From: Paracoccaceae bacterium
GTDB taxonomy: Bacteria > Pseudomonadota > Alphaproteobacteria > Rhodobacterales > Rhodobacteraceae
DNA length: 64,000 bases
Reading direction: 5' to 3'
NCBI GenBank assembly: GCA_947504705.1
Contig: CANNIA010000003.1
Location: forward strand, 1-64,000
The position numbers and the translations under genes were made by a program. The notes under the pieces were generated by a model. That model was given only the letters and a program-made list of their open reading frames with translations. It had not been told where the DNA came from and made no database searches. Below are positions 54,241 to 62,692 of the stretch, piece after piece. Position 1 is the stretch's first letter, and each line of letters opens with the position of its first letter.

Positions 54241-55721
54241 GCGCGAATTCCTGGACGATTGCGGCGGCGCGGGATGCGTTGCGGAAGGGCGAGATTTCGG
54301 CGCTGGACCTGACGATGTCGTGCTTGACGGCGATTGATGCGGGCGACGATCTGAACGCCTTTGTGCACAAGACCCCGGAGATTGCGCTGGAGCAGGCGCG
54401 GGCGGCGGATCAGCGGATCAAGGCGGGCAATGCCCCGGCGATGTGTGGGATTCCGTTGGGAATCAAGGATCTGTTCTGCACCAAGGGCGTGCCGTCGCAG
54501 GCCGGGTCGAACATCCTGAAAGGGTTCAAGCCGGAATACGAATCGACCGTGACGACCAAGCTTTTCGGCGCGGGCGCGGTTATGCTGGGCAAGCTTAATA
54601 TGGACGAATTTGCCATGGGGTCGTCGAACGAGACCTCGTGCTATGGCAATGTCGTCAGCCCATGGCGGCGCAAGGGGTCGGATGTTGCGCTGACGCCGGG
54701 CGGGTCTTCGGGTGGCTCGGCTTCGGCAGTGGCGGCGGACTTGTGTCTGGCGGCGACGGGAACGGATACCGGTGGGTCGATCCGGCAGCCTGCGGCCTTT
54801 AGCGGGATTGTCGGGATCAAGCCGACCTATGGGCGGGTCAGCCGGTGGGGGATCGTGGCGTTTGCCTCCAGTCTGGATCAGGCCGGGCCGATGACGAAAT
54901 CGGTGCGCGACGCGGCGATCATGCTGGGGGCGATGTGCGGGCATGACCCGAAGGATTCGACATCAGCGGATATTCCGGTGCCGGATTTCGAGGCGGCTTT
55001 GACCGGCGACATTCGCGGCAAGGTGATCGGGATTCCCAAGGAATACCGGATGGACGGGATGCCTGCCGAGATCGAGGCGCTTTGGGCGCGGGGCATCGAG
55101 ATGATGCGGGATGCGGGGGCGGAGGTGCGGGATATCTCGCTGCCACATACCAAATACGCGCTGCCGGCCTATTATGTGATCGCTCCGGCAGAGGCGTCGT
55201 CGAACCTCGCCCGCTATGATGGCGTGCGCTATGGCCACCGCGCCAAGCTGACGGCGGGGGATGGCATCACCGAGATGTACGAAAAAACCCGGGCCCAGGG
55301 CTTTGGCCCCGAGGTTCAGCGCCGGATCATGGTCGGGACCTATGTGCTGTCGGCTGGGTTCTACGACGCCTATTACAACCGCGCGCGGAAGGTCCGTGCG
55401 CTGATCAAGCGCGACTTTGAGACTGTGTTCGAAGCGGGTGTAGATGCGATCCTGACCCCGGCGACGCCGTCGGCGGCGTTTGGGTTGGGTGAGATGTCGG
55501 ATGCTGATCCGATCCAGATGTATCTGAACGACGTCTTTACCGTCACCGTGAACCTTGCGGGCCTGCCCGGAATCTCGGTTCCGGTGGGGCTGGACAGCCA
55601 AGGCCTGCCGTTGGGCCTGCAACTGATCGGGCGGCCTTGGGACGAGGCCGAGTTGCTGAAATGCGCGCATGTGTTGGAGAGCCGTGCAGGCTTTGTGGCC
55701 AAAGCGGAAAAATGGTGGTAA
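54237..55721 (+). CDS. gatA: Asp/Glu-tRNA amidotransferase subunit A
   Basis: 494 residues, amidase-signature enzyme that releases ammonia from glutamine. The Ser-cisSer-Lys triad lies in [14 protein letters not shown] (Lys) and [21 protein letters not shown] (Ser), with [18 protein letters not shown] supplying the nucleophile Ser. [16 protein letters not shown] and [12 protein letters not shown] close the domain. Overlaps gatC by 4 bp. gatB is not adjacent. Confidence 0.97.
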   Translation: MSANSWTIAAARDALRKGEISALDLTMSCLTAIDAGDDLNAFVHKTPEIALEQARAADQRIKAGNAPAMCGIPLGIKDLFCTKGVPSQAGSNILKGFKPEYESTVTTKLFGAGAVMLGKLNMDEFAMGSSNETSCYGNVVSPWRRKGSDVALTPGGSSGGSASAVAADLCLAATGTDTGGSIRQPAAFSGIVGIKPTYGRVSRWGIVAFASSLDQAGPMTKSVRDAAIMLGAMCGHDPKDSTSADIPVPDFEAALTGDIRGKVIGIPKEYRMDGMPAEIEALWARGIEMMRDAGAEVRDISLPHTKYALPAYYVIAPAEASSNLARYDGVRYGHRAKLTAGDGITEMYEKTRAQGFGPEVQRRIMVGTYVLSAGFYDAYYNRARKVRALIKRDFETVFEAGVDAILTPATPSAAFGLGEMSDADPIQMYLNDVFTVTVNLAGLPGISVPVGLDSQGLPLGLQLIGRPWDEAELLKCAHVLESRAGFVAKAEKWW

Positions 55722-55752
55722 AGCGCCTCAAAACATCCCTGTTGAGGCAGTA

Positions 55753-56475
55753 ATGACCCGCACTTCCCATGCATCCGCCCTTGTCGCGGCCTTAGCCGCG
55801 TTGTCGATGGCAGCCTGTACACCTACGACCAGCGACACCGGGTCGGGCGTCGGCTTTTCCGACTACAACAGCTATATCCGCGGGGCCCAGCCTGCGCCGG
55901 AGGGTGCGGGGGTTATGCCGCCGCCCACGGGCAGCTTTGACCCTGCCGCAGCGGCAGCGGCGATCGACCGGGCCGATGGCTCGACCTTGCCGCCAACGAC
56001 CTTGCCTGAGGCGACTGACAGCTCTTCCCGCCCGCGCGGCGGTGCGCCTGCCGGGATTGCCGAGGAGAACGGCGAGATGACCGCGAACACCGGCATTTCC
56101 GACGAACAGGATTTCGAGGCCGTGAAGTCGCGTGAGACGATCGAAAGCGACGCTGAACGGATTGCCCGCAACCGCTCGGAATATGTGATTGTGCAACCGG
56201 AAGACCTGCCGGCGCGTCCGGGCGACACCGGGCCGAATATCGTGGAATTCGCGCTGGCGACCACTCATGCGCCCGGCGTGCAGATGTACAAGCGGTCGGG
56301 CATTGGGTTGCGCAGCGCAGATTCGGCTTGCGCCAAATATGCCTCGCCCGACAAGGCGCAGTCCGACTTCCTTGCAAAGGGTGGCCCGGAAAAGGACCGT
56401 CTGGGGGTTGACCCCGATGGCGACGGGTTCGCCTGCGCGTGGGATCCGCGCCCGTTCCGTACTGCACTGCAGTGA
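55753..56475 (+). CDS. Excalibur-domain lipoprotein
   Basis: 240 residues from ATG 55753 (GAGG six bases upstream). Signal peptide with lipobox LSMAACT (Cys22). A low-complexity Pro/Ala/Asp-rich middle leads to a C-terminal excalibur calcium-binding motif, DSACAKYASPDKAQ to VDPDGDGFACAWDP, with the paired cysteines and DxDxDG loop. Such proteins are tethered to the envelope; role unknown. Followed after 15 bp by a peptidoglycan amidase, suggesting cell-wall function. Confidence 0.88.
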   Translation: MTRTSHASALVAALAALSMAACTPTTSDTGSGVGFSDYNSYIRGAQPAPEGAGVMPPPTGSFDPAAAAAAIDRADGSTLPPTTLPEATDSSSRPRGGAPAGIAEENGEMTANTGISDEQDFEAVKSRETIESDAERIARNRSEYVIVQPEDLPARPGDTGPNIVEFALATTHAPGVQMYKRSGIGLRSADSACAKYASPDKAQSDFLAKGGPEKDRLGVDPDGDGFACAWDPRPFRTALQ

Positions 56476-56490
56476 CGGCGGCTTGACGTG

Positions 56491-57150
56491 ATGAGGTCCC
56501 ACCCGTCGCCGAATTTCGGGGACCGGCGGGGCAGGCGGGTCGAGCTTGTGGTTCTGCACTATACCGCCATGGCCTCGGCACCCGAGGCCGCGGCGCGGTT
56601 GTGTGACCCGGTGGCCGAGGTTTCGGCGCATTACCTGATCGACCGGGATGGCACTGTCTTCAGCCTTGTGGATGAGGCGATGCGCGCCTGGCATGCCGGG
56701 GCCGGGGCCTGGGCTGGCGAGGGGGATGTGAATTCCCGCTCGATCGGGATCGAGTTGCAGAATACCGGGGCCGAACCCTTTAATGAGCCGCAGATGGCAG
56801 CCCTTGAGGCATTGCTGGCCGGTGTGCTGAAGCGCCATGCCCTGCCACCGCAAGCAGTGATCGCGCATTCAGACATGGCGCCCGAGCGCAAGGGTGATCC
56901 CGGCGCCCGGTTTGACTGGCGACGGTTGGCAGTGCAGGGACTTTCGGTTTGGCCCGATCCCGCCCCGCCCGGCGATTTCAGCGCCGATCTGCGCACCTTT
57001 GGCTATGCCGACGCCTCGCTTGAGACCCTGCTTGCCGCGTTCCGGCTGCGCTTTCGGCCTTGGGCGCGCGGTCCAGCGGATGACACCGACCGGGCGTTGG
57101 CGGCGGGGCTTTGTGCATTGGTGGTTGACCTGAGGCTGGGCAAGGCCTAA
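56491..57150 (+). CDS. N-acetylmuramoyl-L-alanine amidase (AmiD type)
   Basis: 219 residues starting MRSHPSPNFGDRR (ATG 56491; GTG 56488 in frame). Amidase_2 fold: zinc His in ELVVLHYTAMASA, ISAHYLIDRDG-like SAHYLIDRDGTVFSLVDE, WHAGAG, SIGIELQN and the second metal-site pair HSDMAPERKGDPG. No signal peptide, so it probably recycles anhydro-muropeptides in the cytoplasm or is exported otherwise. A C-terminal ~50 residues (YADASLETLLAAFRLRFRPW) form the usual peptidoglycan-binding-like tail. Confidence 0.9.
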   Translation: MRSHPSPNFGDRRGRRVELVVLHYTAMASAPEAAARLCDPVAEVSAHYLIDRDGTVFSLVDEAMRAWHAGAGAWAGEGDVNSRSIGIELQNTGAEPFNEPQMAALEALLAGVLKRHALPPQAVIAHSDMAPERKGDPGARFDWRRLAVQGLSVWPDPAPPGDFSADLRTFGYADASLETLLAAFRLRFRPWARGPADDTDRALAAGLCALVVDLRLGKA

Positions 57151-57160
57151 CTGCCACCCC

Positions 57161-57562
57161 GCGCGGAGGGCTGGATGACCGCGGGTCGCAAGATCCGAGG
57201 AAAGTCCGGACTCCCGTTGGCAAGGGTGCCGGGTAACCCCCGGCGGGGGCAACCCCAGGGAAAGCGCCACAGAGAAGAGACTGCCCCTGTTCGCAGGGGT
57301 GATGGTGAAACGGTGGGGTAAGAGCCCACCGCGGGACTGGCAACAGGACCGGCACGGCAAGCCCCACCCGGAGCAATGCCAAATAGGGGCCTCGCGCGGG
57401 GGCTGGTCCATGGTCGAAAGGCCGGGGATACCGCCCGCAGGGACGCCAACGCCCGAGAGGCCCGGGTTGGCAGCTTGACCGCCGTGGTAACACGGTTGGC
57501 AGAGGAATGGTCATCCAAGGGCGAAAGCCCTGGACAAAATCCGGCTTACAGGCTCTCCGCGC
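57161..57562 (+). ncRNA. rnpB: RNase P RNA
   Basis: About 402 nt. P1 pairs GCGCGGAG (57161-57168) with CTCCGCGC (57555-57562). The conserved core is present: GAGGAAAGTCCGGACTC near 57198, CACAGAGAAGAGACTGCC, GGTGAAACGGTGGGGTAAGA, and the 3' core AGAGGAATGGTCATCC with GACAAAATCCGGCTTACA. Type A architecture. Catalytic RNA for 5' maturation of tRNAs. Starts 10 bp after the amidase stop; rpmG follows 115 bp downstream. Confidence 0.97.
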
Positions 57563-57677
57563 ATTTCCAACCCAACCTGCCGGTTTCGCTGTTGACTCTG
57601 CCCGCCCCATGGCTAAAAGGCAGGCTTCAAGGATTTGACCGGGAACCACATTGGTTTCCGATGCAGAGGAAACGACC

Positions 57678-57845
57678 ATGGCAAAGCCCGCCACTATCAA
57701 GATCCGCCTGAACTCGACCGCGGGCACCGGCCACTTTTATGTGACCAAGAAGAACGCCCGTACGATGACCGAAAAGATGGTCGTCAAGAAGTACGATCCC
57801 GTCAAGCGGGAGCATGTCGAATACAAGGAAGGCAAGATCAAGTAA
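57678..57845 (+). CDS. rpmG: 50S ribosomal protein L33
   Basis: 55 residues, [20 protein letters not shown] and [20 protein letters not shown], full length and highly typical of the proteobacterial cysteine-free L33. CAGAGGAAACGACC precedes ATG. Followed by a factor-independent terminator at 57868. Confidence 0.98.
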   Translation: MAKPATIKIRLNSTAGTGHFYVTKKNARTMTEKMVVKKYDPVKREHVEYKEGKIK

Positions 57846-57867
57846 GATCGCGCCGATCCAAGGGATC

Positions 57868-57900
57868 AAGGGCCGTGTCCGATGGGGCGCGGCCCTTTTC
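57868..57900 (+). terminator. Intrinsic terminator after rpmG
   Basis: AAGGGCCG ... CGGCCCTT (57868-57875 with 57890-57897), 14-nt loop, stem running into TTTTC. 22 bp after the rpmG stop. Confidence 0.9.
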
Positions 57901-57973
57901 TTTTGCCCGGTAAGCCGGTGCTGACAGGGTTCGCATTGACCCCCGGCCCTTGTGGGCCGAGGAGGGGGTAAAG

Positions 57974-58058
57974 CGGTTCAGGTCTCGATGGAATCGGAAT
58001 TCAAACCAAGAGTGTTCGAATTCCGATTCTCGACGTTTCCGTGAAGACCTGAACCGCG
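57974..58058. repeat. Nested perfect inverted repeats upstream of the VIT1-like gene
   Basis: Outer arms GCGGTTCAGGTCT (57974-57986) and AGACCTGAACCGC (58046-58058), 13 bp, perfect. Inner arms GAATCGGAATTC (57992-58003) and GAATTCCGATTC (58019-58030), 12 bp, perfect, with a 15-nt loop. The outer arms end 19 bp before the ATG and 13 bp before its ribosome-binding site. The inner arms contain GANTC sites. Could be an attenuator, an mRNA-level metal switch or a small inserted repeat. Confidence 0.75.
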
Positions 58059-58077
58059 CTAGCAATGGAGGTCCCAG

Positions 58078-58770
58078 ATGGAACGCAATCACCGGGAAGA
58101 GCACTATGTCGCGCGGGTCGGCTGGTTGCGGGCGGCGGTGCTGGGCGCGAATGACGGGATCGTGTCGACCGCTTCGCTGATTGTCGGGGTCGCGGCGGCC
58201 TCGGGGCGGGCCGAGGTGCTGGTTGCAGGCATGGCGGGGCTGGCCGCAGGGGCGCTGTCGATGGCGGCGGGGGAATATGTGTCGGTCTCCTCGCAGTCCG
58301 ATACCGAGGCGGCGGACATCGCGCGCGAGAGGGCCGAGATCGCTGCCGACCCGGAGGAGGAGCTGCGCGCGCTGGCCGGGATCTATCAGGATCGCGGCGT
58401 CCCGCCCGAACTGGCGCGTCAGGTGGCCGAGGCCTTGCATGCCAAGGACCCGCTGGCCGCGCATGTGCGTGACGAGCTGGGGATCTTTGATCATACCGAG
58501 GCGCAGCCCTTGGTGGCTGCTGGCGCCTCGGCGGTGACCTTTGCCTTGGGGGCGGCACTGCCGCTGGCGACGGCGGCGCTGGTGCCCGAGGCGACGATCA
58601 GCCTTTGGGTGACGGCGCTGTCGCTGGCGTTTCTGGCGCTGCTTGGCGCTGTTGGGGCCAAGGCGGGCGGGGCGCAGGTCTGGCGTGGAGTGTTGCGGGT
58701 GACCTTTTGGGGGGCGGTGGCGATGGCGGTCACGGCGCTGGTCGGCAAGCTGTTTGGCGCTGTTGTGTAA
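58078..58770 (+). CDS. VIT1/CCC1-family iron/manganese transporter
   Basis: 230 residues with five membrane segments. RVGWLRAAVLGANDGIVSTA (~13-32) and GALSMAAGEYVSVSSQSDTE (~59-78) are the family's first and second transmembrane signatures; the acidic cytoplasmic metal-binding domain contains EEELRALAGIYQDRGVPPEL. Family members export or sequester Fe2+ and Mn2+. AATGGAGGTCCCAG precedes the ATG. A large nested inverted repeat lies just upstream. Which metal is carried is not visible. Confidence 0.92.
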   Translation: MERNHREEHYVARVGWLRAAVLGANDGIVSTASLIVGVAAASGRAEVLVAGMAGLAAGALSMAAGEYVSVSSQSDTEAADIARERAEIAADPEEELRALAGIYQDRGVPPELARQVAEALHAKDPLAAHVRDELGIFDHTEAQPLVAAGASAVTFALGAALPLATAALVPEATISLWVTALSLAFLALLGAVGAKAGGAQVWRGVLRVTFWGAVAMAVTALVGKLFGAVV

Positions 58771-58783
58771 GGTCTGCAAATGA

Positions 58784-58811
58784 AAAGGGCCGGTCCGAAG
58801 ACCGGCCCTTT
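58784..58811. terminator. Bidirectional terminator between convergent genes
   Basis: AAAGGGCCGGTC-CGAA-GACCGGCCCTTT: 12-bp perfect stem, tetraloop, A's and T's on the two flanks. Between the VIT1-like stop (58770) and the Bax-inhibitor-like stop (58831). Confidence 0.93.
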
Positions 58812-58830
58812 CTGGTTCTGGCCTTAAGGC

Positions 58831-59607
58831 TTAGTCCCGGTTGCCCAAGAAGTGCAGCAGGAACATGAACATGTTGATGAAGTCGAGGTAGAGGTTCAGG
58901 GCGCCCATGATGGCCGCCTTGCCCAGCCATTCCTGGTCCATCGCCTGCGCATGCTGAACATAGGTGTTCTTGATCTTCTGCGTGTCATAGGCGGTCAGCC
59001 CGGCAAAGAGCCCCAGACCAATCAGCGAAATCGCGAATTGCAGCGCGTCCGAAGCAAGGAAGATGTTCACGATCATCGCAACGAGCAGGCCGATTACGCC
59101 CATCATCAGGAAGGTTCCCATCGGCGACAGGTCGCGTTTGGTCACATAGCCATAGATCGACAGACCGGCGAAGGCGATGGCGGTGATCAGGAAGGTCGAA
59201 GCGACCGAAGCGCCGGTATAGACCAGCAGGATCGAACTGAGCGACACACCGATCAGGGCCGCGTAGACGTAGAAATAAAGCTGCGCCCCGGCGGCGGAAA
59301 TCCGGTTCAGGACCGCGCCGAACATGAACACCATGGCCAAGGGGGCCAGAATCACAGCCCACTTCAGCGGGCCGGTGTAGATCGCAGCGCCGAAGCTGGT
59401 CACCATCGTGCCGTTCGAAAGCTGAAACATCGCTTGTGCCGGGTCGGTCGTGGTGGCCAGGCCCGCAATCGCCCAGGCGGCGGCAGCGGTGATCAGCATG
59501 GCCACGGACATCAGCCCGTAGACCTTGTTCATATGGGCGCGCAGCCCTTCATCGATCGCGGCACGGGCGCCGACGCCCACGCTTTGCATCGTCCGATAGT
59601 CAGCCAT
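58831..59607 (-). CDS. Bax inhibitor-1 / YccA-family membrane protein
   Basis: 258 residues from ATG 59607 (GGAGGCTAAG upstream), seven membrane segments. The N-terminus HMNKVYGLMSVAMLITAAAA and the later TFLITAIAFAGLSIYGYVTK and GLFAGLTAYDTQKIKNTYVQ (with the family's paired Asp/Lys region) are typical of UPF0005. YccA modulates the FtsH protease in E. coli; other members are calcium-leak channels. No operon partner. Confidence 0.93.
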   Translation of the reverse strand: MADYRTMQSVGVGARAAIDEGLRAHMNKVYGLMSVAMLITAAAAWAIAGLATTTDPAQAMFQLSNGTMVTSFGAAIYTGPLKWAVILAPLAMVFMFGAVLNRISAAGAQLYFYVYAALIGVSLSSILLVYTGASVASTFLITAIAFAGLSIYGYVTKRDLSPMGTFLMMGVIGLLVAMIVNIFLASDALQFAISLIGLGLFAGLTAYDTQKIKNTYVQHAQAMDQEWLGKAAIMGALNLYLDFINMFMFLLHFLGNRD

Positions 59608-59736
59608 CTTAGCCTCCGTTGTTGTCCCAAGGGGCAACGCCGGGGGACCGGCGTGACCACATGCGCAGAATATCGGCAGTGTAGCGGATGTTTTCAAGAA
59701 GTGTGACCGATTTCGACAGGGCTTATCGTGGGTATT

Positions 59737-59952
59737 TCACCTGACCCAGTGATCAGGGACATCCCAATCCTTCCGGTTTGCCTCGTGGTCAGCTTCGCGG
59801 CGCGACAGGCCGATGTCGCTCAGGAGGTGGGCATCCAGCAATGCAAGGCGCTGGCGGTCCCGCTTGAGGGCCCGGCTGGCGAGAAAGCCGCTGATAAGCG
59901 CGCCAAGCGAAAGGTGCTTTTCGGCACGGCGGGGAAGAACATGGAGAGACAT
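59737..59952 (-). CDS. DUF1127 small protein
   Basis: 71 residues from ATG 59952 with AAAGG upstream. MSLHVLPRRAEKHLSLGALI, then LALLDAHLLSDIGLSRREAD, the DUF1127/YjiS core, and a C-terminal EANRKDWDVPDHWVR. Second DUF1127-type gene in the window and the better match. Divergent from the LysR gene. Confidence 0.85.
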   Translation of the reverse strand: MSLHVLPRRAEKHLSLGALISGFLASRALKRDRQRLALLDAHLLSDIGLSRREADHEANRKDWDVPDHWVR

Positions 59953-60078
59953 TATACACAACCTTTCATCCGGGATTTTGATGGGTCCAGCCGAACGCAT
60001 CATCCTTGTTGAACACTGTACCTCTCTGATGCATTATGAAAACGAATGATTGTGAGCGACTGCATCAGGATTTTCGAT

Positions 60079-60930
60079 ATGCCTAGAAACCTCGACCTTT
60101 CTTCCCTTCGATCCTTCGTGACGGTTGTCGATGTCGGTGGCGTGACACGTGCGGCGGGGTTTCTGAACCTGACCCAGTCAGCGGTGTCGATGCAGATCAA
60201 ACGGCTGGAGGAATCGCTGGGCCTGACGCTGTTCCTGCGCGCGGCCCGGAAACTGGCGCTTTCGCCGGAAGGCGAGCAGCTTCTAAGCTATGGCCGCAAG
60301 ATGCTGGCCCTGAATGACGAGGCGTTGTCGCAGCTTTCATCCTCCTGCTGTGTCGGGGAAATCCGGCTGGGCGTGCCGCATGACGTGGTTTACCCGGCGA
60401 TCCCCGGCATTCTGAAGCGGATGGCGCAGGCTTACCCAAGGGTGCGGATCAACCTTGTGTCCTCCTTCACGATCCTGATGAAGCAGGATTTCGGGCGCGG
60501 CCATTTCGACGTGATGCTGACGACTGAAGAAACCCCTGACGCCGAAGCGGAGGTCCTGTCGTCGCGCGCGCTGGTCTGGGTTGGGGCGCATGATGGCAAT
60601 GCCTGGCAGCGCCGCCCGCTGCGGCTGGGGTTCAAGGACACCTGCATCTTCCGCCCCCGCGCACAGGCCGTGCTGGCCGAGGCGGGTATCCCGTGGGAAA
60701 TGGCGACGGGCGGCGAAAGCGAACAGGCGGTCGAGGCGACCGTGGCCGCCGATCTTGCCGTGTCGGTCCGCATGGCGGGCAGCATTCCCGAAGGCATGGG
60801 GCCAATCACCGGTGAAAACCAGTTGCCCCCGGTTGGCGAGATGAAGCTGGCGCTTTACCGCGCCAACCGACGCAGCGACGAGGCGGTGGAGCTTTTGATG
60901 TCGGAACTGCGCTGCTCTTACGGGTCCTGA
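60079..60930 (+). CDS. LysR-family transcriptional regulator
   Basis: 283 residues from ATG 60079 (AGGA eight bases upstream; ATG 60046 in frame is possible). N-terminal winged helix-turn-helix NLDLSSLRSFVTVVDVGGVT then RAAGFLNLTQSAVSMQIKRL; C-terminal periplasmic-binding-like effector domain (CCVGEIRLGVPHDVVYPAIP). Divergent from a DUF1127 gene. Its 3' end overlaps the convergent quinone-oxidoreductase gene by 13 bp. Target not assigned. Confidence 0.92.
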   Translation: MPRNLDLSSLRSFVTVVDVGGVTRAAGFLNLTQSAVSMQIKRLEESLGLTLFLRAARKLALSPEGEQLLSYGRKMLALNDEALSQLSSSCCVGEIRLGVPHDVVYPAIPGILKRMAQAYPRVRINLVSSFTILMKQDFGRGHFDVMLTTEETPDAEAEVLSSRALVWVGAHDGNAWQRRPLRLGFKDTCIFRPRAQAVLAEAGIPWEMATGGESEQAVEATVAADLAVSVRMAGSIPEGMGPITGENQLPPVGEMKLALYRANRRSDEAVELLMSELRCSYGS

Positions 60931-61889
60931 GATATTCGGATCACCACCTTGCCGGTCGCCTTGCGGCTGCGCAGCAGGTCCAGCCCTTCGGGGAATGCCT
61001 CGAACGGCAGGGTCTGACCGACATGCGGGCGGATCAGGCCAGCGCTGTAGAGGCGCAGAAGCTCGGTCATGCTGGCCCTGACCAGATCGGGGGCGTGGGT
61101 TTCATAACCGCCATACCAGAAGCCTGAAACGGTCAGGTTCTTGACCAACAAGAGGTTGGCCGGAACCTGCGGCACTTGCCCCGAGGCAAAGCCGATTGCC
61201 AGAAGCCGCCCATCTGGCCGGGTCGCGCGCAGGGCTTCGTCAAAGGCCGGGCCGCCGACGGCATCATAGACCACATCGACGCCGCCATGGGCGCGCAGCG
61301 CCTCTTTCAGGCCCGGCGCTTCGCTGTCGATCAGGATATCCGCTCCGGCAGCTTTGGCCGTGGCCAAACGCGCAGGCCCGCGGGAAGAGGCGATGACCAT
61401 GGCCCCCATTGCCTTGCCAAGTTCTACCGCTGTAAGGCCGACACCCCCGGCGGCACCCGTCACAAACAAGGTCTCGCCGGGCTGCAGGCGTGCCTTGTGG
61501 TTCAGGGCAAGATGCGAGGTGCCATAGGCGATGGGAAAACCCGCCGCTTCGTCAAAGCCCATGGTGGCCGGCATGGGGACAAGACTGCTGGCAGGGATAA
61601 GGGTCATCTCGGCCAGCGCCCCGCCAACACAGGTGCCCAAGACCCGCGTTCCGGGCTGGGGGCCCTCTGTATCGGGGCCGAGGGCCACGACCACGCCGGA
61701 AAACTCCATCCCGGGCACATAGGGCAGGGGCGGGCGAACCTGGTATTTTCCTTCCAGCATCAGAAGATCGGCGAAGTTCAGGCCAACAGCTTGCACACGA
61801 ACGAGAGCCTCGCCCTGCGCGGGAATCGGGGTCGGAAGGTCCGACAACTTTGGGCTGAGGCCGAGGGACGTTACCTGCCAACTGCGCAT
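60918..61889 (-). CDS. NADPH:quinone oxidoreductase, zeta-crystallin type
   Basis: 323 residues from ATG 61889 (AGGAGATTGCC upstream). Medium-chain reductase without structural zinc: VGLNFADLLMLEGKYQVRPP, PYVPGMEFSGVVVALGP, the Rossmann VTGAAGGVGLTAVELGKAMG and YDAVGGPAFDEAL. One-electron or two-electron quinone or enone reduction with NADPH. Divergent from the XRE gene across 361 bp. Confidence 0.9.
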   Translation of the reverse strand: MRSWQVTSLGLSPKLSDLPTPIPAQGEALVRVQAVGLNFADLLMLEGKYQVRPPLPYVPGMEFSGVVVALGPDTEGPQPGTRVLGTCVGGALAEMTLIPASSLVPMPATMGFDEAAGFPIAYGTSHLALNHKARLQPGETLFVTGAAGGVGLTAVELGKAMGAMVIASSRGPARLATAKAAGADILIDSEAPGLKEALRAHGGVDVVYDAVGGPAFDEALRATRPDGRLLAIGFASGQVPQVPANLLLVKNLTVSGFWYGGYETHAPDLVRASMTELLRLYSAGLIRPHVGQTLPFEAFPEGLDLLRSRKATGKVVIRISQDP

Positions 61890-62015
61890 GGCAATCTCCT
61901 GCACGAAAACGATTGTATCACCACAGTTGCTAACTGGTGCGGGAAACCATTCCAGCCCATACACGCTATGCGGTAAACCTTGCGCATTTCGCTATCTTTC
62001 GCGCTCAACTTAGCA

Positions 62016-62030
62016 AAATGCAATGCATTT
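62016..62030. promoter_or_regulatory. 15-bp palindrome AAATGCA-A-TGCATTT
   Basis: Perfect 7-bp arms around one base, 127 bp upstream of the quinone-oxidoreductase start and 221 bp upstream of the XRE start. Operator-like by symmetry only. Confidence 0.4.
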
Positions 62031-62196
62031 CGAAATTACCCACAGGATTGCCCCCGGTTGCGCGATGGGTCGGTTAGGATCAGTTAGGAAACAACCACGC
62101 CGTGTCTTCAGCGTTTGTATAATTCCCGCCGCGGAAAAAAGGATATTTTCGAGACAGCAGAACTTTTTCGCGGCGGCATTGTGGCAGTGCAAACTT

Positions 62197-62212
62197 TGGC
62201 ACGAAACTTGCT
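62197..62212 (+). promoter_or_regulatory. Sigma-54 (-24/-12) promoter for the XRE gene
   Basis: TGGCACGAAACTTGCT matches the RpoN consensus TGGCACG-N4-TTGCW at every fixed position. The -24 GG is at 62198-62199 and the -12 GC at 62210-62211, giving a start point near 62223, 28 bp before the XRE ATG. Orientation matches the gene. Transcription would need an enhancer-binding activator; none is encoded in the window. Confidence 0.65.
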
Positions 62213-62250
62213 AGTATGTCATTGGGGAACTGTAACAATAACCGGAGTAG

Positions 62251-62616
62251 ATGATGAAACATCCTGTAGATGCCCATGTCGGAAAACGTATTCGCCACCG
62301 CCGCTGGATGGTGGGGATGACGCAGCAACAGCTGGCAGACAAAGTCGGGGTGAAATTCCAGCAGATTCAGAAGTATGAAACCGGCATGAACCGCGTTTCG
62401 GCCTCGCGCCTTTGGGACGTGGCGGACGCAATGGGCGTGTCGATCGCGTTCTTCTTCGAAGGGCTGGCCGATGCCGATGCGGCCGCATTCGAAGCACGCG
62501 GCGACATGATGGCAGACAAGGAGGCACTGGATCTTGTGCGCTCCTACTACGCCATCCCGGAAGCCCAGCGTCGGCGGCTCTTCGACCTTGCCCGCGTCCT
62601 GTCGGACGCTGCCTGA
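62251..62616 (+). CDS. XRE-family transcriptional regulator
   Basis: 121 residues (ATG 62251 or 62254; CGGAGTAG upstream). The helix-turn-helix domain is MTQQQLADKVGVKFQQIQKY and the following ETGMNRVSASRLWDVADAMG (~23-62), then AFFFEGLADADA and an acidic/helical C-terminal part ending RRRLFDLARVLSDAA. This is a conserved type in alphaproteobacteria of unknown regulon. Preceded by a consensus sigma-54 promoter and followed by a hairpin terminator at 62628. Confidence 0.93.
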   Translation: MMKHPVDAHVGKRIRHRRWMVGMTQQQLADKVGVKFQQIQKYETGMNRVSASRLWDVADAMGVSIAFFFEGLADADAAAFEARGDMMADKEALDLVRSYYAIPEAQRRRLFDLARVLSDAA

Positions 62617-62627
62617 GCTTGACCTTT

Positions 62628-62654
62628 GCCCCGCGTGCGATTAGCGCGCGGGGC
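62628..62654 (+). terminator. Hairpin after the XRE gene
   Basis: GCCCCGCG (62628-62635) pairs with CGCGGGGC (62647-62654), 12 bp after the XRE stop. A second small hairpin, GGTCC-CAGT-GGACC, follows (62667-62680). No T-tract. Confidence 0.6.
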
Positions 62655-62692
62655 AGCGGGCCACGTGGTCCCAGTGGACCGATGGGGGCCTA

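Larger units (their letters stand above)
61890..62250. other. 361-bp divergent regulatory region
   Basis: No gene seen. It holds the upstream regions of the quinone oxidoreductase (minus) and the XRE regulator (plus), including the 15-bp palindrome at 62016 and the sigma-54 promoter at 62197. The stretch 62100-62240 is A+T-richer than the surroundings. Confidence 0.6.

Noticed and set aside
57147-57711. Protein-coding frames on both strands across rnpB
   Set aside because: The region is the RNase P RNA, with conserved core elements and a pairing P1 stem.
57974-58058. Manganese (yybP-ykoY) riboswitch before the VIT1-like gene
   Set aside because: The conserved loop sequences of that riboswitch are not present; only simple nested inverted repeats are seen.
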